A stretch of 64,000 bases of DNA, from positions 310,001 to 374,000 of the forward strand of contig NZ_BAABKD010000009.1 in the NCBI RefSeq assembly GCF_039543645.1, written 5' to 3'. A model generated the notes under the pieces. That model was not told the origin of the DNA, ran no database searches, and saw only the letters and a program-made list of their open reading frames with translations. Positions 52,778 through 61,989 of this stretch are shown here, piece after piece. The stretch comes from Paenalcaligenes hermetiae. GTDB taxonomy: Bacteria > Pseudomonadota > Gammaproteobacteria > Burkholderiales > Burkholderiaceae_B. The number at the start of each line of letters is the position of its first letter. Within the stretch, counting starts at the first letter, position 1. The position numbers and the translations under genes were made by a program.

Positions 52778-53572
52778 ATGTTATCCATCGACCACCTTCA
52801 AGTTGGCTATGGCAACAAAATCATTTTGCAAGATATCCACGTCGACCCGATCGCTCCCGGTCAGGTTGTGTCACTGCTGGGAGCAAACGGCTGTGGCAAA
52901 TCCACCCTACTCAAAAGTCTAGCGGGGTTAATCCGCCCCAAAAAAGGGCATATTACGCTCAATCACCAAGACCTTACCCAACAAAATTTTGAACAGCGCG
53001 CTCAACACGTGGTGTATTTACCGCAATCTTTACCAGCTTCAGTGCATTTACGTGTTTTTGAGTCCGTGCTTGTGGCGGCCAATGCCACGCTACGCCCTAC
53101 CCAACAAAGCAGCGCCGATGCCGATCGCATCATGGCTTTGCTTGAGCGCCTCGGGATCGCGCATTTATCCATGCGTTATTTAGACGAGCTATCTGGGGGA
53201 CAAAAGCAACTGGTCGGGCTTGCCCAAGCGCTGATTCGGCAGCCAACGCTATTGCTTTTGGATGAGCCGCTTTCCGCGTTGGATCTTAATTATCAATACC
53301 ACGTTATGGAGCTGCTTAAAGAGCAGACGCAACAACAACAAATGGTCAGTGTGATTGTGCTACATGATTTAAACGTTGCGCTTCAACACAGCCAACACTG
53401 CTTATTACTTAATCACGGACATATCTTAGCCCAAGGTCCGGTTGAACAAGTCATCCACGCTGAGCATTTAGCTACGGCTTATGGGGTTCGCGCACGTATC
53501 GAAGCCTGCAGCCGCCAACAGCTCCATGTTTTTATTGATGGTCTCAGCACCAATGCCGAGGTAAACACATGA
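52778..53572 (+). CDS. Iron-siderophore ABC transporter ATP-binding protein
   Basis: Cytosolic ATPase of the siderophore importer; 264 aa. Walker A is GANGCGKST at residues 35-43, the ABC signature is LSGGQKQLV, Walker B is LLLLDEPLSALD and the switch histidine is in VIVLHDLNVAL. AAGGAG lies eight bases before the ATG. The binding-protein gene overlaps the end by four bases. Confidence 0.92.
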   Translation: MLSIDHLQVGYGNKIILQDIHVDPIAPGQVVSLLGANGCGKSTLLKSLAGLIRPKKGHITLNHQDLTQQNFEQRAQHVVYLPQSLPASVHLRVFESVLVAANATLRPTQQSSADADRIMALLERLGIAHLSMRYLDELSGGQKQLVGLAQALIRQPTLLLLDEPLSALDLNYQYHVMELLKEQTQQQQMVSVIVLHDLNVALQHSQHCLLLNHGHILAQGPVEQVIHAEHLATAYGVRARIEACSRQQLHVFIDGLSTNAEVNT

Positions 53573-54699
53573 AACGTTTTTTCTTGTTTTTTTATGGGCT
53601 CCTGTTTGCTTGGCAAGCCCACGCCGCACCCATTACCGTTACGGATATTACAGGGCGCGAGGTCACGCTTGCCCAGCCTGCCAAACGTATTATCTTGACT
53701 CAGGCACGTCACATGCCTGTGTTAGCCTTATTACATCCTGACCCAGTGAGCTTGATTGCAGGCTGGTCGGATGAGTTTAAAACCGCGTTTGTCAACGAAT
53801 ACGAGCAATATCAGAAGCAGTTTCCTGCCATTCGCGACATCCCTACCGTAGGGCGTCATACCGCTGAAAGCTTCTCTGTGGAACAAAGTCTTGCCCTTCG
53901 TCCCGATCTGGTTGTATTGACCGCTCGCTTTGCGGGACTTTTACCGAATCAGGATCCCAACGAATCAGCACTCATTCGCCGCTTTGAGGCCGCTGGCGTG
54001 CCTGTACTCATCGTGGACTTTTTTATGGATCCATTACAAAACACCGTACCCAGCCTAAAGGCTTTGGGGGCAGCCATCGGCGCAACGGAACGCACTCAAG
54101 CTTTTATCGATTTTTATCAAGAACAAATGCAAGCGGTACAACATCGGCTCCAAGATCTGGATGAGCAAGAGCGCCCCCCTGTTTTTATCCACGCACACGC
54201 TGGCAGTACCGATTGTTGTAACTCACCTGGCACCGGCACATTTAACGATATGGTGCGCTATGCCGGCGGTCATAATATTGGCGTCGATGTGCTTAAAACC
54301 CCGACAGGTAAACTTAATTACGAGTTTATTAACGCGCGCAACCCCCATGTATATGTAGCCACCGGAACGGGCGCAAAACGACGAGAACAAGCCGGTGGAT
54401 TACTGATCGGCACGGCCATTGAGCCCGAACAAGCGCAAAAGAGCTTACAACGTGTTATCCAGAGCAATAAACTCCAGCATCTGCGTGCGGTACAACAACA
54501 CAATGCACACGGGATTTGGCACGCGTTTAATGATTCCCCTTTGCATATGATTTTTATCCAAGCCTTAGCCAGCTGGATTCACCCACAACGTATGCAAGGC
54601 CTGTCTGCCCAACAAACCTTAGATTATGTCAATCAGCATTTTCTAACCGTGCCCATGCAAGGCACCTATATTGTGGACTTACCCGCGTCCGGATTATGA
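53569..54699 (+). CDS. Iron-siderophore periplasmic binding protein
   Basis: Type III periplasmic binding protein for ferric siderophore; 376 aa. A signal peptide ends after HAA near residue 20. The opening VTDITGREVTLAQPAKRII is typical of this family. The ligand site cannot be read from sequence alone. ATGA overlaps with both the ATPase and the esterase genes couple translation. Together with the permease and ATPase it makes one complete inner-membrane importer. No TonB-dependent receptor is in the window. Confidence 0.88.
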   Translation: MKRFFLFFYGLLFAWQAHAAPITVTDITGREVTLAQPAKRIILTQARHMPVLALLHPDPVSLIAGWSDEFKTAFVNEYEQYQKQFPAIRDIPTVGRHTAESFSVEQSLALRPDLVVLTARFAGLLPNQDPNESALIRRFEAAGVPVLIVDFFMDPLQNTVPSLKALGAAIGATERTQAFIDFYQEQMQAVQHRLQDLDEQERPPVFIHAHAGSTDCCNSPGTGTFNDMVRYAGGHNIGVDVLKTPTGKLNYEFINARNPHVYVATGTGAKRREQAGGLLIGTAIEPEQAQKSLQRVIQSNKLQHLRAVQQHNAHGIWHAFNDSPLHMIFIQALASWIHPQRMQGLSAQQTLDYVNQHFLTVPMQGTYIVDLPASGL

Positions 54700-55502
54700 T
54701 GCAACACCAGTTTTTTCAACTGCCTACTCCTTATGTAGCCACGGCTCCCCATACCGAACTATTGGCACAACCCTACCATATTCACCTATGGACCCCACCT
54801 TCCCAGCACGCCGTGCCTTTGTTGCTCTTACTGGATGGTGATTGGATCCATAACCATGTGCAGCAGTTTTTACAGCGTCAGCCCCGCCCACTTAATTATG
54901 CAATTGCTACGTTAGGATTTGGACTCGCACGCCCCGAGGCGCGCCAACGCCGCTCTTTTGAGTACACACCGATTCCACCTGCTCCCCACCCTGCCGTCGA
55001 CCCACGTGTGCCCAACTGGTTAGCGGGGGGTGCGCCGGCCTTATTACACACTATCCAAACACGACTTTTGCCTCTTCTCAACCAACATGCGGTGATTCAC
55101 CCACAACGCCTAGGCTTATTTGGGCATTCTTATGGGGGGCTCTTTGTGCTATGGGCGTTATTGCAGCAACCAGAGCTATTCCAACACTATATTTCCGCAA
55201 GCCCTTCGCTTTGGTGGTATCACCCGTTTATGCAACAACACGCCTCACACCTCCCACCGCTCAGCACACGCCTTCAGCTGGATCTGCTTATTGGTGAACA
55301 AGAACAATGGCGCCCTAAACCCGCCACCCCTGACGCCCCGCGTCCTGCGGGTATCCCCACATTGGGTTTTTTACAAGCCTTTTTACAACATTTACCTAGC
55401 TCAAGTCAGCTTAAGCAACAATTACGGCTCTATCCCGAGGCCGATCATGGCGCCATGCTAGGCTTAGCCACCGAGTTTGCGCTCACGGAGTTCATGGCAT
55501 GA
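54696..55502 (+). CDS. IroE/Fes-like siderophore esterase
   Basis: A 268-aa alpha/beta hydrolase of the esterase-D family. The nucleophile is S145 in GHSYGG; the partner histidine is probably H251 (PEADHG) and the segment LLDGDW near 47 matches the oxyanion region. SPSLWW (170-175) is characteristic of IroE/BesA-like siderophore esterases. No signal peptide is seen, so it may hydrolyse imported ferric siderophore in the cytosol, like Fes, rather than in the periplasm. Overlaps the flanking genes by four bases each. Confidence 0.82.
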   Translation: MMQHQFFQLPTPYVATAPHTELLAQPYHIHLWTPPSQHAVPLLLLLDGDWIHNHVQQFLQRQPRPLNYAIATLGFGLARPEARQRRSFEYTPIPPAPHPAVDPRVPNWLAGGAPALLHTIQTRLLPLLNQHAVIHPQRLGLFGHSYGGLFVLWALLQQPELFQHYISASPSLWWYHPFMQQHASHLPPLSTRLQLDLLIGEQEQWRPKPATPDAPRPAGIPTLGFLQAFLQHLPSSSQLKQQLRLYPEADHGAMLGLATEFALTEFMA

Positions 55503-56164
55503 ACTACTGGTTGCTCTTGGATCGTCAACAAGCCCCCGCTATGTCCGCCTTCATGCCCTATTTACATGAAAGCGAATTTAAGCACGCCCAACGTTTACGC
55601 TCTTTAGCGCTACAACAACGCTATATCATTGGGCGCGCCGTTGTGCGCCAACAGCTGGCTGTACAACTGCATTGCTCTCCACTCGATATCGAGCTCGCCT
55701 ACAACCCTTACCAAAAACCCTTGGTCAAAAATCACGACCACTGTTTTTTTTCTATTAGTCATAGTCAGCAATACACTGCTGTGGCGTTCAGCTCAACGGT
55801 TATTGGGGTAGATATTGAACATATCGCGCCCACCATCGACCCAGCTTTACTTGATGTAGTGCTTACTACGCGTGAACGCCCTCATGTCCAAAGCGCTACT
55901 GACTTTTATGCTTATTGGTGTGCCAAAGAAGCCATACTCAAAGCCCATGGGACGGGTTTTCTTACCAACCCACTGCAACTGCATTTACATAACCATCAAG
56001 ACTGGACTTTTCAAGCAGAGCTAGCCAATCAAAATTTTTATGCTCAGTGTGCTTTACCCGTTACGGGACTTATGAGCTGCGTGGCATCGCCTTTACCTCT
56101 ACCAGACTTATCTCCACAAGGATGGGAGGTGTTGACTTTTTCTCTACCTAAAGTGATACACTAA
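55499..56164 (+). CDS. Sfp-type 4'-phosphopantetheinyl transferase
   Basis: Loads the phosphopantetheine arm onto carrier domains of the downstream synthetases; 221 aa. The Mg2+ and CoA motifs are GVDIEHI (D105, E107) and WCAKEAILKAHG (W140, K143, E144, K148), the Sfp/Gsp rather than the AcpS type. The likely targets are the aryl carrier protein and the NRPS carrier domain in the same locus. Its last codons lie upstream of the Fur box and promoter of the EntE-like gene. Confidence 0.9.
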   Translation: MNYWLLLDRQQAPAMSAFMPYLHESEFKHAQRLRSLALQQRYIIGRAVVRQQLAVQLHCSPLDIELAYNPYQKPLVKNHDHCFFSISHSQQYTAVAFSSTVIGVDIEHIAPTIDPALLDVVLTTRERPHVQSATDFYAYWCAKEAILKAHGTGFLTNPLQLHLHNHQDWTFQAELANQNFYAQCALPVTGLMSCVASPLPLPDLSPQGWEVLTFSLPKVIH

Positions 56165-56170
56165 TATAAT
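56132..56170 (+). promoter_or_regulatory. Promoter candidate of the EntE-like operon
   Basis: A perfect TATAAT occupies 56165-56170 directly after the preceding stop codon, and a second reading pairs TTGACT (56132-56137) with GATACA (56155-56160) over 17 bases. Either puts the transcription start within or next to the Fur box at 56172-56190, leaving a leader of only about 14-24 bases. Confidence 0.5.
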
Positions 56171-56171
56171 T

Positions 56172-56190
56172 AATAATCATTCTCATTATC
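56172..56190 (+). promoter_or_regulatory. Fur box abutting the EntE-like start codon
   Basis: On the complement, this 19-base stretch (GATAATGAGAATGATTATT) matches the Fur consensus at 16 of 19 positions. It ends immediately before the ATG at 56191, so iron repression at this promoter is strongly suggested. Confidence 0.85.
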
Positions 56191-57834
56191 ATGACCAGTC
56201 ACATTCCACTTCAACAAATTTGGCCTACTGAGTTCGTTCAAAAGTACACCCAAGCCGGATACTGGGAAGGTCAGTGCTTTGGGGACCTATTAGCACAACG
56301 GGCACAAGACTATGCCGACCAGCTGGCGGTGATTGGCCCGCAAGAACAATGGAGCTATGCTCAGCTAAATCAAAAGGCTTCTCTAGTCGCCGCCGGCTTA
56401 CAGCAGCTTGGGCTCAAACAAGGCGCACGGGTTTTGGTGCAGCTGCCCAACATCCCTGAATTCATCAGTGTAGTTTTTGGCTTATTTCGGGCCGGTATGA
56501 TTCCTATTTATGCTCTGCCCGCTCACCGCATCACTGAACTCGCGCATTTTGCTGATCAAGCCCCTGCCGACGCCTATATCGGCGTGGATCATTTTGATGG
56601 GTTTGATTACGTACAACAGGCTCAAACGCTGCACAGCCGCTGCCCCCAATTACAACATGTCATTCTCGTTGGCGAGGCCGGCCCTTTTATATCGTTAGAG
56701 CAGCTCATGCACCAAGGTCAAGGTATCACCGTCCCCGATAATGTCTCGCATGCGACCGATGTCGCCTTTTTACAGATTTCTGGCGGTAGCACGGGCTTAT
56801 CCAAGCTTATCCCACGCACTCACAATGACTACATCTACACCCTGCGTGAAAGCGCACGCATTTGTGGTGTTAACGCCCAATCCCGATTTTTAGCTGCTTT
56901 GCCTATTGCACATAATTTTCCGATGAGCTCACCGGGGTTTTTAGGTACGTTATATGCAGGAGGTTGTGTGGTGCTTAGCTCAACCCCCGAACCCGAGGCC
57001 TGCTTTGCCCTGATTGAAAAACACCGGGTCAGTTTTACTAGCTTGGTACCACCACTATTATTGATGTGGCTTGAATACGCCCCCCATAGCCGCTATGACA
57101 TCTCATCGCTGCAAACCATACAGGTTGGGGGAGCAAAACTCATCCCCGAGGTCGCAAAACGCGTCACCCCTACGCTGGGTGTGCAACTACAACAGGTTTT
57201 TGGGATGGCAGAGGGGCTGGTGAACTACACCCGCTTGCACGATGATGCGTATCTGGTTACTCATACTCAGGGTCGCCCCATTAGCCCAGATGATGAAATT
57301 CGTATTGTGGATGACAACGATCAGCCTGTTGCTCCTGGACAAGCTGGCCATTTGCTTACGCGCGGGCCCTATACCATTCGGGCTTATCACAACAACCCAA
57401 GCGCAAATGCACGCTCCTTTACTGCCGATGGTTTTTATCGTACCGGCGATATTGTGCAGCTTACCGAGCAAGGGTATTTAATTGTCCAAGGGCGTGCCAA
57501 TGACCATATCAATCGCGCTGGGGAAAAAATCTCTGCCGAAGAAATCGAAGACCATCTATTAGCTCATCCGGCTGTTTTTGATGCGGCCGTTGTTTCTGTG
57601 CCTGATGACTACCTGGGCGAGCGTAGCTGTGCTTTTATTATCCCAAAAAGCGACCACGCTAAACCACGTGCCCTTGATATCAAACGCTGGATTCGTCAAC
57701 GTGGTCTTGCTGATTTTAAAGTTCCGGACCAAGTCATTTTTGTAGATAAATTCGATATTACGGCGGCGGGAAAAATTAGCCGTAAACAACTACGTGCCCA
57801 ACTTAGCCAACTGTTACAAAATTACCATGACTGA
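56191..57834 (+). CDS. entE: EntE-like 2,3-dihydroxybenzoate-AMP ligase
   Basis: Activates an aryl acid as its adenylate and loads it onto the aryl carrier protein; 547 aa. The adenylate-forming motifs are SGGSTGLSKLI (197-207), the VFGMAEGL segment and YRTGDI near 429. In the acid pocket, N242 and S247 (HNFPMSSPG) match the N235/S240 residues of DhbE that select 2,3-dihydroxybenzoate rather than salicylate (salicylate ligases have cysteine at the second position). The start at 56191 agrees with the family N-terminus but lacks an obvious Shine-Dalgarno. The ArCP gene overlaps its 3' end by eight bases. Confidence 0.92.
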   Translation: MTSHIPLQQIWPTEFVQKYTQAGYWEGQCFGDLLAQRAQDYADQLAVIGPQEQWSYAQLNQKASLVAAGLQQLGLKQGARVLVQLPNIPEFISVVFGLFRAGMIPIYALPAHRITELAHFADQAPADAYIGVDHFDGFDYVQQAQTLHSRCPQLQHVILVGEAGPFISLEQLMHQGQGITVPDNVSHATDVAFLQISGGSTGLSKLIPRTHNDYIYTLRESARICGVNAQSRFLAALPIAHNFPMSSPGFLGTLYAGGCVVLSSTPEPEACFALIEKHRVSFTSLVPPLLLMWLEYAPHSRYDISSLQTIQVGGAKLIPEVAKRVTPTLGVQLQQVFGMAEGLVNYTRLHDDAYLVTHTQGRPISPDDEIRIVDDNDQPVAPGQAGHLLTRGPYTIRAYHNNPSANARSFTADGFYRTGDIVQLTEQGYLIVQGRANDHINRAGEKISAEEIEDHLLAHPAVFDAAVVSVPDDYLGERSCAFIIPKSDHAKPRALDIKRWIRQRGLADFKVPDQVIFVDKFDITAAGKISRKQLRAQLSQLLQNYHD

Positions 57835-58078
57835 TCAACACACTGTATTACCTATCACTATAGAAACCATGCGCGCCGATGTGGCTGCCATGCTCCACGA
57901 AGATCCAACCGAAATTCTCGATGACGATAACCTGATGGAATGGGGGCTCGATTCAATGCGTGCTATGAGCCTAGCCGCTCGTTGGCGCAAAGCCGGCGCT
58001 CAAATTGAGTTTGCCGATATGGCCGCCGAACCCACCTTGGCTCACTGGTGGGATGTCATTAATCGTCATCACATTTAA
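57827..58078 (+). CDS. Stand-alone aryl carrier protein
   Basis: An 83-aa phosphopantetheine carrier that accepts the aryl group from the EntE-like ligase. The attachment serine is S43 in WGLDSMRAM. It matches only the C-terminal carrier domain of EntB/DhbB: the N-terminal isochorismatase domain is absent. The ATG at 57827 overlaps the ligase stop by eight bases. This separation of the two EntB functions means the isochorismatase must be encoded elsewhere, if the organism makes dihydroxybenzoate. Confidence 0.87.
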   Translation: MTDQHTVLPITIETMRADVAAMLHEDPTEILDDDNLMEWGLDSMRAMSLAARWRKAGAQIEFADMAAEPTLAHWWDVINRHHI

Positions 58079-58092
58079 ATCGTTGTCAGTGT

Positions 58093-61000
58093 ATGTCTTC
58101 TTGTTTTGCTCTTAGTTCTGCTCAGCAAGGTCTTTGGTACGCTCAGCACCTTGATCCGAGCAATCCGATTTTTAATACCGCGCACTATGCCGATATTCAA
58201 TCACCTTTAGACGTCTCGTTATTCACACAAGCCGTCAACCGCGTCCTAGAACAAGCGGATGTATTGCGCTTACGCCTTTGCATTCAAGATGACATGGCCC
58301 AACAATGTTTTGATGGTCCCCAACCGGTCTTAGAGGTCCATACCGCTTGCTCCACCACTGAAGAAGCCTTAGCCCACATGCGTGCAGACCAGCAACAAGC
58401 TCTTGATTTGCGTTACGACAGTGTCTCACGCTTTATTTTGTTTGTACTCAACACCCATCATTTTATTTTTTATATGCGTGTTCATCACTTAGCCGCCGAC
58501 GGCTATGCCATGAACCTACTGGAAACACGCATCCTACAACATTACTTAGCGCTCACCGAAGGTAAACCCTGCCCCGCCCCCCTGAGCTCTATCCATCACG
58601 TTTTAGCCGATGATCAACGCTATTTACACAGCCCAAAATATCAAAAAGATCGTGATTTTTGGTTAGAACAGCTTCAGCCTGATCTGGATGTAGCGAGCTT
58701 AGCATCCACTACCGCACTGAGTGCGCATACGTTTTTAGCTCATCATCAACCAGTCAGCACACAATGGAGCCAAAAACTGCTCCAGTTTTGTGCTACCCAC
58801 CAATACCCATGGCCAGACGTGCTAACTCTGCTTAGCGCTGTATATATTGCACGCCATACGGGTCAATACGATTCAGTCTTTGGGGTTCCCTACATGGGAC
58901 GCATGGGTAACCAAAGCGCGCTTGCTATCGCCACCGTAATGAATGTAGCCCCTTTGCCGCTACAAATTGACGAGCAGTTATCTGTTCCCGACTTTTTACA
59001 CCAAGGCATGAAAGCGCTGATGCGTACACGTCGTCATGGCCGCTACCGCAGTGAGCAATTACGCCGAGACTTAGGTCTGCTCGGTGAAATGCGTCGCCTA
59101 CATGGTCCACTGATCAATATCTTGCCTTTTGACACGCCCTACGATCAGACTCCGCTGCATGCAACTTCACATGTGTTGTGCGCTGGTCCAGTCGAAGACC
59201 TTAATATTACATTTAGGGCCGGTACGCAGGCGCAAGGCATGCGTTTAGAAATCGAGGCCAACCCCAAACTCTATTCACTGGACATGCTGCAAGCGCACGG
59301 TGATCGCTTACTCACCTTTATCGAAAAAGCCTGGGATGCCCCTACTCTACAAGCCATCCCAACCCTGACCCCAAGCGAACAACATTATTATGTGCATACG
59401 CTCAACCACACTGAACACCCTGTTCCGGTAACCACGCTCAATGCACTGATCGCAGACACGGTATCCCTGCATGCTCAGCAAACCGCCCTAAGCGATGACA
59501 ACCATTCCTATACCTATACCCAATATCAACAACGGGTAGAAGCACTTTGTCTGCAACTCTATCAAGCGGGGGTGCGCCGAGGCGATATTGTGGCTGTGGG
59601 CATGACACGCCGTGCGGAGCGGGTTTTATTGCTGCATGCTATCCTGCGTGCGGGTGCCGCGTACTTACCTCTGGATCTTAGCCAGCCCCCAGCACGCTTA
59701 ATCAATGTCTTGCAACAGGCTCAGCCCGTCCTTTGTATTAGCGATACGACCATTGCTTCTGCTGACCCACTACCCTGCCCCACGTTGCCTATAGATGCTT
59801 TGCCCTCGGCCGCACCGCACCTTAGTTTTCAGCAGATAGAGAGCGCACACGCCACGGACGCAGCCTATGTACTATTTACTTCCGGTTCTACTGGTGACCC
59901 CAAAGGCGTGGTTGTCTCCCACCAAGCCATTGTGAATCGTCTACTATGGATGCGTGAACACTATGCTATCCAAGCAGGCACTCGCTTTATACAAAAGACC
60001 CCTTATACCTTTGATGTGTCTTTATGGGAATTGTTTTTACCCTTTATCAGTGGTGCCCATTTATACGTAGCGCCCCCCGAAGCGCATAAAGACCCCCAGC
60101 AACTGGCGCAACTGATTTGCCAGCACCATATTGAGGTCATTCACTTTGTGCCCTCTATGCTCGCTGCGTTTTTAGCCGATGCAAGCAGTCAGGGGCTAAG
60201 TATTCCTTTGGTTTTTTGCAGTGGCGAGGCCTTACCCGCTTATTTACGTGATCGCTTTTACACTCGCATCCAAGGCCAACTGCATAACCTATATGGTCCA
60301 ACCGAAGCGGCGGTCGATGTCAGCTACTGGCATGCCAGCGCACAGGATCAAAGCGATCCTATCCCCATTGGTTTTCCGGTATGGAATACCGCCTTATATA
60401 TTTTAGATGAACAACTACGACCCGTTCCTGCGGGTGTCAGCGGCGATCTGTATATCGGTGGTGTGCAACTGGCCGACGGCTATTTAGGGCGCCCCGATTT
60501 AACCGCCGCGAGCTTTATCCCCCATCCTTTTGCCACAGGACGTATTTATCGTACGGGTGATAAGGCACGCTGGCGCACCGATGGGGCCGTAGAATATCTC
60601 GGGCGTGCGGATTTTCAAGTCAAATTACGCGGTTTACGTATTGAGCTAGAGGAAATTGAACAGATCTTACAGCAGCACCCTGCCGTACAACACAGCGTCG
60701 CTCTGGTGCGCGAGGACCAACCTGGTCAACAATTGCTCGTGGCCTATGTGGTATTAACCACCCCAACCAACCCCGAAGACCTGCTTGAGCAGTGTCGCCA
60801 ATACTTACCTGACTATATGGTGCCAAACCACCTCGTCATTCTGGATACCTTGCCCTTGAATCGCAGCGGTAAACTGGATCGCAAAGCGCTACCGGCTCCG
60901 GCACGACAAAATCAGGCGGGCACCCTGCCTACCACCGCTACGCAGCAACAGATCGCGACCTTATTTCAACAAGTACTACAGCTGCAACACCCTGTGTACA

Positions 61001-61989
61001 TTGAAAATAATTTTTTCCGCCTTGGCGGACACTCTTTATTAGCGGCGCAACTGATTGCCCAGTTACGTCAATCCTATCCCGAGCTTAATTTAGGGGCGAT
61101 TTTTGCTCATCCCTGTGTGGCGCAATTAGCCCATTATTTAGACCACGAGCTAGCCACCCGCACACATAGTGCTGGCTTTGAGCCGGTGTTGGCCTTACAC
61201 CAAGGGGAGACACAGCGCCCAGCGCTATTTTGTATCCACCCAGCAGGAGGGCTCAGCTGGTGCTACGGAGCACTGGCACGCGCCGACTTAGATCAACGCT
61301 CGGTTTATGGGCTGCAAGCGGATACGTTCCATAATGAGTCTACCTCTCAAACTCATTTGAATACGATGGCACAACGCTATGCCGACCGTATTCAAGCCTT
61401 GCAACCCTCTGGCCCATATCACCTTTTAGGCTGGTCTGTAGGTGGTATTCTTGCCCACGCCGTGGGCGTCACGCTCCAACGTCGCGGGGAACGCCTTGGT
61501 CTGATTTGTTTATTAGACGCTTACCCAAGCTCCGCATGGCGCGCCCAACCATTACCGGCCGCCAATGCTATCTACAAAGCCTTATTACATATTGCTGGCT
61601 TTGATCCTAATGAGCTGCCCCATGTTGCCTTAACGCGTCAAAGCGTTATTGATTTTCTGCGCCAACAAAATCACCCTCTTGGTGCCTTAGATGACACACA
61701 ACTCAATGGTGTCTTTGAGGCGGTGGCCCTAAATAATGCCGCCGTACGGGAACATCAGGAACAAAAGCTACATGCCAAGGTGCTGTATATCCAAGCGGGC
61801 TTAGATCACAAAGACACCGATTTAAACCCGGCTATGTGGCAACCATGGGTGGAACAACTTCATGTTCACACCCTGCCTTTTCTACATGCACACCTGACAG
61901 GCCCCGAAGCCTCAGCTCAAATCGCACCACTGCTCAAGCATGCTTTACAGCAGTCAGAAACACACCCTACCTTATCTATGGAATCATGA
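58093..61989 (+). CDS. entF: EntF-like serine-activating NRPS (C-A-T-TE)
   Basis: Non-ribosomal peptide synthetase of 1298 aa that should join the aryl group to serine and release the product. Condensation domain about 1-420 with HHLAADG (131-137); adenylation domain about 440-940 with FTSGSTGDPKG (595-605); carrier domain with LGGHSLL, S981; thioesterase with GWSVGG (S1115), D1142 and H1267. The ten specificity residues are D641, V642, W645, H684, F708, S710, L733, V741, D742 and K927: the published serine code exactly. Domain order and length equal E. coli EntF. The ATG at 58093 has no strong ribosome site. Overlaps the exporter by four bases. Confidence 0.95.
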   Translation: MSSCFALSSAQQGLWYAQHLDPSNPIFNTAHYADIQSPLDVSLFTQAVNRVLEQADVLRLRLCIQDDMAQQCFDGPQPVLEVHTACSTTEEALAHMRADQQQALDLRYDSVSRFILFVLNTHHFIFYMRVHHLAADGYAMNLLETRILQHYLALTEGKPCPAPLSSIHHVLADDQRYLHSPKYQKDRDFWLEQLQPDLDVASLASTTALSAHTFLAHHQPVSTQWSQKLLQFCATHQYPWPDVLTLLSAVYIARHTGQYDSVFGVPYMGRMGNQSALAIATVMNVAPLPLQIDEQLSVPDFLHQGMKALMRTRRHGRYRSEQLRRDLGLLGEMRRLHGPLINILPFDTPYDQTPLHATSHVLCAGPVEDLNITFRAGTQAQGMRLEIEANPKLYSLDMLQAHGDRLLTFIEKAWDAPTLQAIPTLTPSEQHYYVHTLNHTEHPVPVTTLNALIADTVSLHAQQTALSDDNHSYTYTQYQQRVEALCLQLYQAGVRRGDIVAVGMTRRAERVLLLHAILRAGAAYLPLDLSQPPARLINVLQQAQPVLCISDTTIASADPLPCPTLPIDALPSAAPHLSFQQIESAHATDAAYVLFTSGSTGDPKGVVVSHQAIVNRLLWMREHYAIQAGTRFIQKTPYTFDVSLWELFLPFISGAHLYVAPPEAHKDPQQLAQLICQHHIEVIHFVPSMLAAFLADASSQGLSIPLVFCSGEALPAYLRDRFYTRIQGQLHNLYGPTEAAVDVSYWHASAQDQSDPIPIGFPVWNTALYILDEQLRPVPAGVSGDLYIGGVQLADGYLGRPDLTAASFIPHPFATGRIYRTGDKARWRTDGAVEYLGRADFQVKLRGLRIELEEIEQILQQHPAVQHSVALVREDQPGQQLLVAYVVLTTPTNPEDLLEQCRQYLPDYMVPNHLVILDTLPLNRSGKLDRKALPAPARQNQAGTLPTTATQQQIATLFQQVLQLQHPVYIENNFFRLGGHSLLAAQLIAQLRQSYPELNLGAIFAHPCVAQLAHYLDHELATRTHSAGFEPVLALHQGETQRPALFCIHPAGGLSWCYGALARADLDQRSVYGLQADTFHNESTSQTHLNTMAQRYADRIQALQPSGPYHLLGWSVGGILAHAVGVTLQRRGERLGLICLLDAYPSSAWRAQPLPAANAIYKALLHIAGFDPNELPHVALTRQSVIDFLRQQNHPLGALDDTQLNGVFEAVALNNAAVREHQEQKLHAKVLYIQAGLDHKDTDLNPAMWQPWVEQLHVHTLPFLHAHLTGPEASAQIAPLLKHALQQSETHPTLSMES

